From Bacteroidia bacterium (GTDB lineage Bacteria > Bacteroidota > Bacteroidia > Flavobacteriales > Flavobacteriaceae), in the NCBI GenBank assembly GCA_030427585.1, contig JAUIBW010000010.1, positions 62,001-126,000 on the forward strand: a stretch of DNA of 64,000 bases, written 5' to 3'. The translations under genes and the position numbers were made by a program. Below are positions 54,501 to 62,830 of the stretch, piece after piece; position 1 is the stretch's first letter; each line of letters starts with the position of its first letter. The notes under the pieces are model-generated. The model was not told where the DNA came from, ran no database searches, and saw only the letters and a list, made by a program, of their open reading frames with translations.

Positions 54501-55415
54501 ATTACCACTATAACTTCTGAAGAAAAAATATTATTCGATCTCCTTAAAAAAGCTGTTGCGCAACAGTTTCTAAAGGAGAATACTGCTTCGAGTTATGATA
54601 TTTCTGAATGGAAAGGGCAGGATATTATATGGTTTCAAGAAGATTTACAAAAACAAGTAAAAGCTTCTATTAGCGAAAAATCTTTCTATAGTTATTTTAA
54701 AAATTCTTCAGAAAAATTACCTCGTATTGACATCCTTAATCTACTCTCACAGTATTGTGAATACAGAAACTGGAACGACTTTAAAAGTAATCATACCATT
54801 TCTTCAAACCCTGCAAAGACAATAGATATTCCTAAATGGTTTTGGATGGCGCCTTTAAGTCTAGGCATATTGATCCTCGTATACTTCTTAATTCCTAAAC
54901 AGAACACCTTTAGTTTTTGTTTTATCGATCAGGATAGAAATCGACCTATTACTAAGGTTCCTATTGATATTATCATACTAAACGATGAAGAATCTCCTTT
55001 TTATTCAAAAAGTGATAGTACCGGTTGTTTTACCTGGAAAACCAAAGATGATTTTATTCGTTTTGTAGTTCAGTCTCCTTACCATAAGACCGATACTATA
55101 TATAGAATAGCCTCTTCTGATCGTCGTGAGGATGTACATATCAAAACAGATGATTATGCCTTAATGCTTCATTATTATGCTAATGGAAAAGTTAATGATT
55201 GGAAAAACAGACGAAAAGAATTATCTAGAATAATTGCTAATGACGCCACCATTTTTCAGATACTACCGCAGCGATTAGGTATTGAAATGTATGCCAAAGA
55301 TGAATTTATAAATAAACTAACCACACCAACACAAAGCCTAAAAAATATTGAGATTATAGAGTCCCGAAGATTAAATGGACAAATTGTTAAACTAAAGTTC
55401 AGGATCAAATCATGA
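54501..55415 (+). CDS. Single-pass membrane protein with an apparent ATT start
   Basis: The frame is open from 54441. The first canonical start codon is the ATG at 54846, inside a hydrophobic segment, which would cut the protein in half. Coding-like sequence continues upstream: TSEEKILFDLLKKAVAQQFL, then YDISEWKGQDIIWFQEDLQK and LPRIDILNLLSQYCEYRNWN. No ATG, GTG or TTG occurs in frame between 54441 and 54846. I therefore place the start at ATT 54501, giving about 304 residues: a cytoplasmic domain, a helix (WFWMAPLSLGILILVYFLIP, about residues 114-133) and an extracytoplasmic C-terminal domain. The function is unknown, and the start could instead be a mutated ATG. Confidence 0.6.
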   Translation: MTTITSEEKILFDLLKKAVAQQFLKENTASSYDISEWKGQDIIWFQEDLQKQVKASISEKSFYSYFKNSSEKLPRIDILNLLSQYCEYRNWNDFKSNHTISSNPAKTIDIPKWFWMAPLSLGILILVYFLIPKQNTFSFCFIDQDRNRPITKVPIDIIILNDEESPFYSKSDSTGCFTWKTKDDFIRFVVQSPYHKTDTIYRIASSDRREDVHIKTDDYALMLHYYANGKVNDWKNRRKELSRIIANDATIFQILPQRLGIEMYAKDEFINKLTTPTQSLKNIEIIESRRLNGQIVKLKFRIKS

Positions 55416-55497
55416 AAGCCCATAATGGGCACTTAATAAAACATTACCAACCAAAATAAATCAAGTTTAACAGCAATGGTTTATAAAATTTACATAG

Positions 55498-55959
55498 ATG
55501 AAAAGATTGATATACATCATAATAGTGTTTTTATTCTTATTAGGTTGCGCCAATAATACGTCTAAATCTATGGAAATGGATACTGTAGAGAGTTTTGAAA
55601 AAGTAGAAGAACAATCTGATCTTTCTGAAGACGATGCTTACACTCTTATTATTACTCAAAAACTACAGGAATATCTAGACAAAAAAACATTAGCCAAGAC
55701 CAATCCCGATTTTACTATCGATACAAATAAAAATGAATTCCTCTCTACAGAAGAAGGGGCACAGCTTAAACATATTAATTTTATTACTCCTTTTGAAACG
55801 GTTTCAGATTCGGTAAAAAAAGTAACAACACAAGTTGTTCTTGAACACCAAACGGATACTATTATTACATTGATCAAAACATCTACGATTACTATTGACA
55901 ACGAAGTTTTTAAAACCCATAAAATAGAGTTCGAAAAAACAGAAGGTGTACAAAATTAA
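55498..55959 (+). CDS. Small lipoprotein of unknown function
   Basis: A 153-residue lipoprotein with signal peptide MKRLIYIIIVFLFLLGCANN. The mature part is acidic and lacks a domain I recognise. It follows the ATT-start membrane protein by 82 bp on the same strand and ends at a terminator, so the two may be one transcript. Confidence 0.7.
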   Translation: MKRLIYIIIVFLFLLGCANNTSKSMEMDTVESFEKVEEQSDLSEDDAYTLIITQKLQEYLDKKTLAKTNPDFTIDTNKNEFLSTEEGAQLKHINFITPFETVSDSVKKVTTQVVLEHQTDTIITLIKTSTITIDNEVFKTHKIEFEKTEGVQN

Positions 55960-55960
55960 T

Positions 55961-55995
55961 AAAGCCATTGATTTAAGGGTATAATCAATGGCTTT
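55961..55995 (+). terminator. Intrinsic terminator after the small lipoprotein gene
   Basis: aaagccattgatt (55961-55973) pairs with aatcaatggcttt (55983-55995), a 13-bp stem with a 9-base loop. Confidence 0.85.
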
Positions 55996-56040
55996 TCTAA
56001 TTCTATTTACAATATCAAAGATATAGTAGATCAAAACTGT

Positions 56041-56832
56041 TTACCAAGCCCAAACTTTGTATGATGATACTTTATCATTCCATGATTTTTTCCAGAACCA
56101 CCATCCCGATAAAGTATAATTTCTTAAATCATTTGCTCCGGCAGCAGTTTGATAATATGGAGAATAAAAATTCAAGGTTCTACCGTTATAACAACTATGT
56201 TGATATAATCTTACATATGCTCTTCTTCCCCACGGTTTAGTGAGTCTAAGAGAAGACATATGGTCATTGTACCCTCCCAAATTCCAATCTTTGTAATAGT
56301 ATTTATTAGTTCTTCGTATACCTGTCATTTCTGTAACATAGTTAATATGATAATAGAAATAAAAGGTTCCGGTACCATTAATAGACCCATCAACACAAGC
56401 TCCTTTTGTTCCTCGCTGTTCTGATCTTTCTTTAGGAAAATCTCCTGCTAGTTTAGCTATATATTCATCTACCTCATCATTAGTATTAAAAACTTTTACA
56501 TTAATGGTTGTTTCTCCTTCTTTTTGATCTTCAAAAAACAATCCTTGAGGAGCATCTTTTTTTCCAAAAATACGTTCTGCCATTTGCACATCTCCATCTA
56601 CTTTTACTATTTCAGATTCCTTGGTATCTAAAACATAAAGGACTTTAAATTTTTCCCCGTAATAATCATAATTGTGCACGATTTCTACAATTCCTCGTTC
56701 GGGAGCTTTATTCTGAAGATCTTTAGTTGATTCTACACCAGATTCTTCGATAGTTAATTCGTCTTTATTACAACTTGTAAAGACAAAAAGCATCATAACT
56801 AACACTGCACAGAGTTTAATAATTAGTTTCAT
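56041..56832 (-). CDS. Beta/gamma-crystallin-like surface lipoprotein
   Basis: A 263-residue lipoprotein. The signal ends at VFTSCNKDELTIEE; the acidic residues after Cys resemble a surface-export signal. The C-terminal ~70 residues look like a beta/gamma-crystallin domain: two calcium-binding motifs of the form [N/D][N/D]xx[S/T]S, NDHMSS and NDKVSS, plus a Greek-key Y-x4-[FY]-x-G (YQHSCYNG). The middle (residues 75-140) is unassigned. The domain probably binds calcium and lies outside the cell. It is monocistronic. Confidence 0.7.
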   Translation of the reverse strand: MKLIIKLCAVLVMMLFVFTSCNKDELTIEESGVESTKDLQNKAPERGIVEIVHNYDYYGEKFKVLYVLDTKESEIVKVDGDVQMAERIFGKKDAPQGLFFEDQKEGETTINVKVFNTNDEVDEYIAKLAGDFPKERSEQRGTKGACVDGSINGTGTFYFYYHINYVTEMTGIRRTNKYYYKDWNLGGYNDHMSSLRLTKPWGRRAYVRLYQHSCYNGRTLNFYSPYYQTAAGANDLRNYTLSGWWFWKKSWNDKVSSYKVWAW

Positions 56833-56971
56833 TTTTTATGGTTTTAAGATTCCTACTCTATTTAAGGCTTTTCGGAGTTCGCCTATAGTTTTGGTTAGGG
56901 TGCTATTAATCATTTTTGGCGCCTTTAAAACTCTTAATAGCATATGTAAATGTATTCTTTTTCCTTTGAGT

Positions 56972-56996
56972 AAAAAGGGGGAAATATCCCCTTTTT
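56972..56996. terminator. Terminator-like hairpin
   Basis: aaaaagggg (56972-56980) pairs with ccccttttt (56988-56996) around a 7-base loop. It is symmetrical enough to work on either strand. Confidence 0.55.
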
Positions 56997-57034
56997 CACA
57001 AAAGAATACCTTACACATTATATGCATATCCATC

Positions 57035-57088
57035 AAAACAGATAATGGTTACCCATTACATATCTAATGAATAACCATTATCTGTTTT
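57035..57088. terminator. Long hairpin, bidirectional
   Basis: aaaacagataatggtta (57035-57051) is exactly complementary to taaccattatctgtttt (57072-57088), a 17-bp stem. An inner catta/taatg pairing lies in the 20-base loop. It stands alone upstream of the peptide promoter. Confidence 0.65.
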
Positions 57089-57171
57089 ATTAAAAAATCA
57101 ACTATTGCTTCTAGTCATAAAAGTACAAGGAAGAGTGTGTTTTTTGTAGCATTTTAATAATAAATGAAATA

Positions 57172-57179
57172 TACATTTG
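57172..57179 (+). promoter_or_regulatory. -7 promoter box of the double-glycine peptide gene
   Basis: TACATTTG matches TAnnTTTG; a TTG lies 25 bp upstream (57144-57146). The leader to the ATG at 57216 is about 33 bases. Confidence 0.5.
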
Positions 57180-57215
57180 AAATAGAACAATTTATTAATC
57201 TTTAAATCATAAATC

Positions 57216-57404
57216 ATGTTAAACAAAATTCTAAATTTAAATGGTAAAACACTTAACAAAAGCGAACAAAAACTAATTAACGGGGGAGAAATACAATTCC
57301 CTATAGGCTGCAGAACAAGAGCAGATTGCATAAGAGTGACAGGGGAGTTTGACTGGGATTGTTCTCGCAGAATTGGAGGATCAGGAATTTGCGTACCTCT
57401 ATAG
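57216..57404 (+). CDS. Double-glycine leader, cysteine-rich peptide (bacteriocin-like)
   Basis: A 62-residue peptide. The leader, MLNKILNLNGKTLNKSEQKL then INGG (residues 21-24), has the hydrophobic spacing and terminal Gly-Gly of ComC/bacteriocin-type leaders cut by C39 peptidase ABC exporters. The 38-residue core has four cysteines at 32, 38, 49 and 59 (C-x5-C-x10-C-x9-C), which suggests two disulfides. No exporter, immunity gene or modifying enzyme is seen nearby, so it would need a transporter encoded elsewhere. The gene has its own promoter and terminator. A pheromone or signal role is as likely as a toxin. Confidence 0.75.
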   Translation: MLNKILNLNGKTLNKSEQKLINGGEIQFPIGCRTRADCIRVTGEFDWDCSRRIGGSGICVPL

Positions 57405-57468
57405 AGGTATCATCTATGATTCTTTACTTATCTATATCAAAACATTAAAGTGTTTTTGCATTAGAATT

Positions 57469-57504
57469 TATCCGGATTATGTACTTCAAACCATAATCCG
57501 GATA
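57469..57504 (+). terminator. Intrinsic terminator after the peptide gene
   Basis: tatccggattatg (57469-57481) pairs with cataatccggata (57492-57504), a perfect 13-bp stem with a 10-base loop and a T-rich tail. Confidence 0.85.
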
Positions 57505-57548
57505 TCTTTTTCTGAGTTCTTATGTATTTCAGAGCTATATAATAATTT

Positions 57549-58229
57549 TTAAGGTGTACTACTAGACACCTGAAGGACTTTTCCGTTATAAAATTTATTT
57601 CCGGTTAAGGAGAATCCTTTTATATATTCTGCCATTTCTATAGCTGTTAAAGGCGCCTGATACCCGGGAAATGCTTCTTCCAGCATTTCGGTCTGCACAG
57701 CTCCAAGAGCAAGAACATTAAAACCAATACCACTTTCTTTATATTCTTCTGCCAATAGCTCGTTTAAGGTAATCACTGCACCTTTGCTAGAACTATAAGC
57801 GGCTAACCCAGGAAATTTCATACTTCCTTGTATCCCTCCCATACTACTCACTGTAACTACATGACTACCGGGTTTCATATGTGGTAAAGTCAAACGAGTA
57901 ATTTCTGCTACTCCAAAAACATTTACCTTATACACTTCTTCAAAATCCTGAGTAGAGATTTCACCAAAAGGTTTATTTAGTAATTTACCGGCGTTATTGA
58001 TCAAAATATCTACCTGTTTCCAAGTAGAAGAGATATAGCTACTCATCTTTTCAAGATCTTTGGGGTTACAGATATCAAAAGAAAATGTATGTATATTTTT
58101 ATGTTGAAGAACATCGATAGGTTTTTCATTCCTCGATAATGCCAACACCTGATGACCTTCGTCGGCAAATAGTTTTGCCATTTCATACCCAATACCCCTA
58201 CTTGCGCCTGTTATGATAATATTTTTCAT
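57549..58229 (-). CDS. Short-chain dehydrogenase/reductase
   Basis: A 226-residue SDR. Motifs are IITGASRGIGYEMAK, LINNAGKLL and the catalytic AAYSSSKGAV with Ser in TVSSMGG. It is short and lacks the extended C-terminus of some SDRs. The substrate is unknown. It follows the M28 lipoprotein gene (-) by a 66-bp gap, without sharing an obvious operon. Confidence 0.92.
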   Translation of the reverse strand: MKNIIITGASRGIGYEMAKLFADEGHQVLALSRNEKPIDVLQHKNIHTFSFDICNPKDLEKMSSYISSTWKQVDILINNAGKLLNKPFGEISTQDFEEVYKVNVFGVAEITRLTLPHMKPGSHVVTVSSMGGIQGSMKFPGLAAYSSSKGAVITLNELLAEEYKESGIGFNVLALGAVQTEMLEEAFPGYQAPLTAIEMAEYIKGFSLTGNKFYNGKVLQVSSSTP

Positions 58230-58295
58230 TCTTCGCTAAAATTAAGTCATATGAAAAATCGTATATTTTTTGACTTTTCAGACCATCTCTTTTTA

Positions 58296-59267
58296 TTAAT
58301 TTAACTTAATTTCTTTATCCGATGTATTTGCCATTTTTGTAAGTACAGGAAAGCAGCTATTAATAAGTTCTGCCATAAACTCAAAATTCATTTCAGATAT
58401 TTCATCATCTACATGGTGGTAATAGTCATAGTTAGTAAAATCGAAAGTAGAAATGGTCTGACATGGCACTTTAAATTGCTCATAGAACGGATAATTATCG
58501 CTTCTTCTAAACAATTGAAATTCTTTGGCTTTTGGCAAATACCCTATCAGTTCTGAACCTGCATATTCATTCATTTTCTGAGCCATATTAGACATTTCAT
58601 ATCCTGTGATATAGGCTTTATATGGTTTATCATTTAATGGCACTCCTATCATTTCAAAATTAACCATAGCATACACATTAATATTCTTTTCTTTTAACAC
58701 CTCTGCCAGATGCGTCGATCCCAATAATCCTCTTTCTTCTGCGCCAAACAGCACAAAAAGAATACTACGTTTGTTATTTTTTAATCGAGCAAATTGTTTA
58801 GCCAGAGAAATTACCGCACTGCTTCCTGCTGCATTATCATTAGCACCATTAGCAATTACATCGCCATTAACTTCTTTTCCTGTACCTATATGATCAAAAT
58901 GTGCTCCTACTATGATAAATTCTTTCGATAATTCATCATCTGTACCTTTAAGAAACCCAACAACGTTATATGTTGCTGTTCCTTTTGCATCAAAAGCATC
59001 TCTATAGGTTTCAAAATAAGGTGCTATCTTATTTTTTTTAAACTCTTCTTCAATAAATTTCGCGGCTTTTTCTAAACCTTCACTTCCGGTATCTCTTCCT
59101 TTTAGCTCATCACTAGCTAAAAAATTCATTATAGCTGCAACATCAGAAACTTTAGTTTTTTCTGCAGAAGCATTTTCTACTGTTTTAGTTTGTGATTGAG
59201 CTATTGTTCCTTGCTTACAATTGATAAATAAAATCGAAATCAGGATGATTAATATGTTCTTTGTCAT
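58296..59267 (-). CDS. M28 family metallopeptidase, lipoprotein
   Basis: A 323-residue aminopeptidase-type enzyme. The signal peptide ends FINCKQ, an unusual lipobox with Asn before Cys. Zinc-ligand motifs are GAHFDHIGTG, NGANDNAAGSS, LFGAEERGLLGS and the C-terminal YDYYHHVDDEI. It probably cleaves N-terminal amino acids in the periplasm or at the surface. It is smaller than the type IX-secreted M28 enzyme at 20.3 kb and has no sorting tail. Confidence 0.92.
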   Translation of the reverse strand: MTKNILIILISILFINCKQGTIAQSQTKTVENASAEKTKVSDVAAIMNFLASDELKGRDTGSEGLEKAAKFIEEEFKKNKIAPYFETYRDAFDAKGTATYNVVGFLKGTDDELSKEFIIVGAHFDHIGTGKEVNGDVIANGANDNAAGSSAVISLAKQFARLKNNKRSILFVLFGAEERGLLGSTHLAEVLKEKNINVYAMVNFEMIGVPLNDKPYKAYITGYEMSNMAQKMNEYAGSELIGYLPKAKEFQLFRRSDNYPFYEQFKVPCQTISTFDFTNYDYYHHVDDEISEMNFEFMAELINSCFPVLTKMANTSDKEIKLN

Positions 59268-59347
59268 AAAAATATGTTTTGGATAAAGTTAAAAAATCCC
59301 GCTTCATTAGAAGCAGGATTGAATATGAATATTATACTAGCAGTCAT

Positions 59348-60958
59348 CTACGCAAGCATAGTAACCGGATTTTCAAGATACTGTTTTAACGTTTGTAAAA
59401 ACTGGGCTCCTGTTGCTCCATCTACAGTTCTGTGATCACAAGCTAAGGTCACTTTCATTGTATTACCAACTACGATCTGACCATCTTTAACAACTGGTTT
59501 TTCTACAATTGCACCAACCGAAAGTATAGCCGAATTAGGTTGATTAATGATAGAAGTAAATTCCTGAATTCCAAACATCCCTAGATTGGATACCGTAAAT
59601 GTACTACCACTCATTTCTTGCGGAGTTAATTTTTTGTTACGGGCTCTACCTGCCAAATCTTTAACCTTAGCCCCTATCTGCGTAAGAGACATCTGATCTG
59701 TAAAAGGTAAAACAGGAACTACCAATCCATCTGGTACCGCTACAGCAACCCCAACATTAATGTGCTTAGCATATCTGGTCGCTACATCTGTCCACTGCGT
59801 ATTAACCTGCGGATGTTTACGAAGTGCCAATGCACAAGCTTTAACTACCATATCATTAAAAGATACTTTAACATCTGGTAATTCATTAATCCTCTTACGC
59901 GATGTCATTGCATTTTCCATATTTACCTCGATGGTAAGGTAGTAGTGTGGCGCATTAAATTTTGAAGCCGAAAGACTTTTTGCAATAGCTTTACGCATTT
60001 GCGAATTTTTCACTTCTTCAAAACTTTCTTCTCCTGCTGGAGTATATGTTTGTATTACAGGAGTAGAAGCTGTTTCTTTAACCGGTTGTGATGTACTATC
60101 ACTAGTTGCTACAGAAGGTGTAAATGATTCTACATCTTTCTTAACAACACGCCCATTTTCGCCTGTTCCTTTTACCAGAGAAAGGTCTATTCCTTTATCT
60201 GCTGCTATTTTTTTTGCTAACGGAGAAGCAAATATTCGTCCTCCCGATGTTCCATTTCTTTCTGCAGTTGCAACTGTCGTTTCTACTTTTTCTTCTTTTG
60301 CAGGTGTAGCTTCTTGTACTGCTCCTGTTGCAGGAACGCCATCTTTAAGTGCAGATACATCTGTTCCTACAGGGCCAATTATTGCCAATAAAACATCTAC
60401 CGGAGCAGTTTGTCCTTCTTCTATTCCAATATGCAACAAGGTTCCGTTATAGAATGACTCAAACTCCATAGTAGCCTTATCTGTCTCTATTTCGGCTAGA
60501 ATATCCCCTTCTTCAACAGTATCACCTACTTTTTTTAACCAGGTAGCTACGGTTCCTTCTTCCATTGTATCACTAAGACGAGGCATAGTAATAATCTCTA
60601 CGCCATCAGGAATGGTAGTAGTTTGATTAGAAACGGGGGCTGATTCTTCAGCTTTTTCCTCTTTTACCGATTCTGTATTAGGTGCTGTATTTCCGTTTAA
60701 TAGATCAGAAATATCTTCATTTTCTTCTCCGATAATTGCGAGTAATTGATCTACCGGAGCTGTCTCGCCTTCTTCAATCCCTACATGAAGCAGTGTTCCT
60801 TCATAAAAGGACTCAAACTCCATTGTCGCTTTATCTGTTTCTATTTCAGCAAGGATATCTCCTTCACTTATTTTATCTCCTTTTTTAACAAGCCACTTCG
60901 CAACCACTCCTTCTTCCATGGTATCGCTCAATCGCGGCATATTAATTACTGTAGCCAT
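59348..60958 (-). CDS. pdhC: Pyruvate dehydrogenase E2 (dihydrolipoyl acetyltransferase)
   Basis: A 536-residue E2 that accepts the acetyl group from E1 and passes it to CoA. Two lipoyl domains (lysines at about 43 and 161, both in ETDKATMEFES) precede a peripheral-subunit-binding domain (FASPLAKKIAADKG) and the catalytic domain, whose active-site motif is DHRTVDGATG. It is 3 bp downstream of the E1-alpha gene on the same strand. Confidence 0.96.
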   Translation of the reverse strand: MATVINMPRLSDTMEEGVVAKWLVKKGDKISEGDILAEIETDKATMEFESFYEGTLLHVGIEEGETAPVDQLLAIIGEENEDISDLLNGNTAPNTESVKEEKAEESAPVSNQTTTIPDGVEIITMPRLSDTMEEGTVATWLKKVGDTVEEGDILAEIETDKATMEFESFYNGTLLHIGIEEGQTAPVDVLLAIIGPVGTDVSALKDGVPATGAVQEATPAKEEKVETTVATAERNGTSGGRIFASPLAKKIAADKGIDLSLVKGTGENGRVVKKDVESFTPSVATSDSTSQPVKETASTPVIQTYTPAGEESFEEVKNSQMRKAIAKSLSASKFNAPHYYLTIEVNMENAMTSRKRINELPDVKVSFNDMVVKACALALRKHPQVNTQWTDVATRYAKHINVGVAVAVPDGLVVPVLPFTDQMSLTQIGAKVKDLAGRARNKKLTPQEMSGSTFTVSNLGMFGIQEFTSIINQPNSAILSVGAIVEKPVVKDGQIVVGNTMKVTLACDHRTVDGATGAQFLQTLKQYLENPVTMLA

Positions 60959-60961
60959 AAT

Positions 60962-61963
60962 CTATTGTGGTTTGTGTGGTAAAAATGGATAATTATCCTG
61001 TTCGTATACAACGTCATACATCACATTCTTCTCTGGGAATGGTGATTCTTCGGCAAATTTTTGACATTCTGCCACTCTATCTTTTACTCGTTTATCTATT
61101 ACTGCAATTTCTTCATCGGTAGCATATTTTTTATCTTTAATAATATCCAAAACCTGAGTAATCGGATCTATTTTTTGATATTCTGCCACCTCTTCTTTGG
61201 TACGATATTTTTGTGCATCACTCATAGAATGCCCTCTATATCTATATGTTTTCAGTTCTAAAAATGTTGGTCCACCACCAGTTCTTGCTCTGGTAATTGC
61301 TTCATCCATTGCTTCGGCAACTTTTATTGGATTCATTGCATCTACTGGTCCACATGGCATTTCGTACCCTAATCCCAACTTCCATATATCTGGATGATTA
61401 GCTGTTCTTTCTACAGATGTTCCCATTGCATAACCGTTATTTTCTACACAAAACACTACTGGTAAATTCCAAAGCATTGCTAAGTTAAACGTCTCATGCA
61501 ATGATCCCTGTCTGGTAGCTCCATCACCCATAAAAGTTAGTGTAACCGAGTCTCTTTTATTATACTTATCTGCAAATGCTAAACCTGCTCCCAAAGGGAT
61601 TTGTCCACCAACAATTCCATGTCCTCCATAGAATCGATGTTCTTTAGAGAAAATATGCATTGATCCTCCTAAACCTTGAGAAGTACCGGTACCTTTACCA
61701 TATAATTCTGCCATTACTCGCTTTGGGTCAACACCCATGCCAATAGGCTGCACATGATTACGATATGCAGTAATCATACGATCTTTGGTAAGATCCATAG
61801 CATGTAAAGCTCCCGCCAAAATTGCTTCCTGACCATTGTATAAGTGTAAAAAACCTCTTACTTTTTGTTGAATATAAACTTGAGCTAACTTATCCTCGAA
61901 TTTTCTCCAGAAAAGCATTTCTTCGTACCAATTTAGGTAAACATCTTTGGTTATCTTTTTCAT
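60962..61963 (-). CDS. pdhA: Pyruvate dehydrogenase E1 component, alpha subunit
   Basis: A 333-residue thiamine-diphosphate enzyme. The ThDP motif starts at GDGATRQGSLHE (146) and ends at VENNGYAM, and the phosphorylation-loop equivalent is YRYRGHSMSDAQKYR. The E1-beta gene is not next to it here, so it must lie elsewhere. It is directly followed by E2 (3-bp gap), so the two are co-expressed. Confidence 0.96.
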   Translation of the reverse strand: MKKITKDVYLNWYEEMLFWRKFEDKLAQVYIQQKVRGFLHLYNGQEAILAGALHAMDLTKDRMITAYRNHVQPIGMGVDPKRVMAELYGKGTGTSQGLGGSMHIFSKEHRFYGGHGIVGGQIPLGAGLAFADKYNKRDSVTLTFMGDGATRQGSLHETFNLAMLWNLPVVFCVENNGYAMGTSVERTANHPDIWKLGLGYEMPCGPVDAMNPIKVAEAMDEAITRARTGGGPTFLELKTYRYRGHSMSDAQKYRTKEEVAEYQKIDPITQVLDIIKDKKYATDEEIAVIDKRVKDRVAECQKFAEESPFPEKNVMYDVVYEQDNYPFLPHKPQ

Positions 61964-62110
61964 TTAGTTGTACTGATGTATGTCTAAAAAACTAGCTACA
62001 AAACTAGTCATTATTTAATTTTTTCTCTTATTTTTTAAGAGAACGAAAAACAAAAATAACATATTCGAAATTAAGGAAAAAGGAGTTTGCAGATAAAATC
62101 AACGAAAACG

Positions 62111-62593
62111 TTATAAATATGAATTATCAAAAATAAGTGGTAATATATTAGACAAAGAAGGTGATTTAACCACTTTTCCTGTTTCTCCCATAAAATAAAT
62201 AGCTATTGGTATATTTTGTTTTACCTCATATTCTGCTATCGCTTGTCTACAGGCACCACAAGGAGGTGTAGGGGTTAGTAATTGATATTTTAAAGATTTA
62301 GCAGAAAGTGCCATAGTAATAACAGGAACCTCTGGAAAATTAGCTCCGGCATAATATATAGCTGTACGTTCTGCACACAGCCCTGAAGGATAGCAGGCAT
62401 TTTCTTGGTTATTTCCTAAAACTACCTCTCCATTCTCTAATAAAAGTGCAGCTCCAACTAAAAACTCAGAATAAGGAGCATATGCCTTATCTCTAATTGC
62501 AATAGATTGCTGCATCAATTCCTGAATATTTTCTGGTAACTCATCAAATGAATCATATACCTGTAAGACAGATTTTATTTCTATTTCTTTCAC
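62111..62593 (-). CDS. cdd: Cytidine deaminase
   Basis: A 160-residue enzyme that converts cytidine to uridine. The zinc site uses C73 and catalytic E75 in GLCAERTAIYY and C112/C115 in PPCGACRQAI; a homotetrameric form with three cysteine ligands fits. FLVGAALLLENG is typical. It lies between pdhA and porV, an arrangement I recall in flavobacteria, with more than 140 bp of spacing on each side. Confidence 0.95.
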   Translation of the reverse strand: MKEIEIKSVLQVYDSFDELPENIQELMQQSIAIRDKAYAPYSEFLVGAALLLENGEVVLGNNQENACYPSGLCAERTAIYYAGANFPEVPVITMALSAKSLKYQLLTPTPPCGACRQAIAEYEVKQNIPIAIYFMGETGKVVKSPSLSNILPLIFDNSYL

Positions 62594-62763
62594 ACGTTTA
62601 AATTTTAGTAATTTCTTAATGCTCGTTTCATGCGTCTATTAATATTGCTTTCTAACTCTTCATACAGTATTATTTGGTCACACAGCCTTCAAACACCCTA
62701 CAAAGCATATCGTATTCCTAAATTTGAACTACAAATAAAAGTATTACAATGTACTATAAACAA

Positions 62764-62797
62764 AAAAAGTATCAAACCCTTCGGCTTGATACTTTTT
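62764..62797. terminator. Intrinsic terminator after porV
   Basis: aaaaagtatcaa (62764-62775) pairs with ttgatacttttt (62786-62797), a 12-bp stem; the loop contains cttcgg. It follows the porV stop codon on the minus strand. Confidence 0.85.
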
Positions 62798-62830
62798 ATA
62801 TTAGTATAGTATATCTTCTAGTCGTAATAT

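Larger units (their letters stand above)
56833..57215. other. Intergenic region with two hairpins and a promoter
   Basis: This 383-bp region lies between the minus-strand crystallin-like gene and the plus-strand double-glycine peptide gene. It contains hairpins at 56972-56996 and 57035-57088 and a -7 box at 57172-57179. A minus-strand frame at 56836-57036 runs through both hairpins and does not look coding. Confidence 0.5.

Noticed and set aside
56836-57036. 66-codon minus-strand frame
   Set aside because: Its start lies inside the hairpin at 57035-57088 and it spans a second hairpin; the product has no family features.
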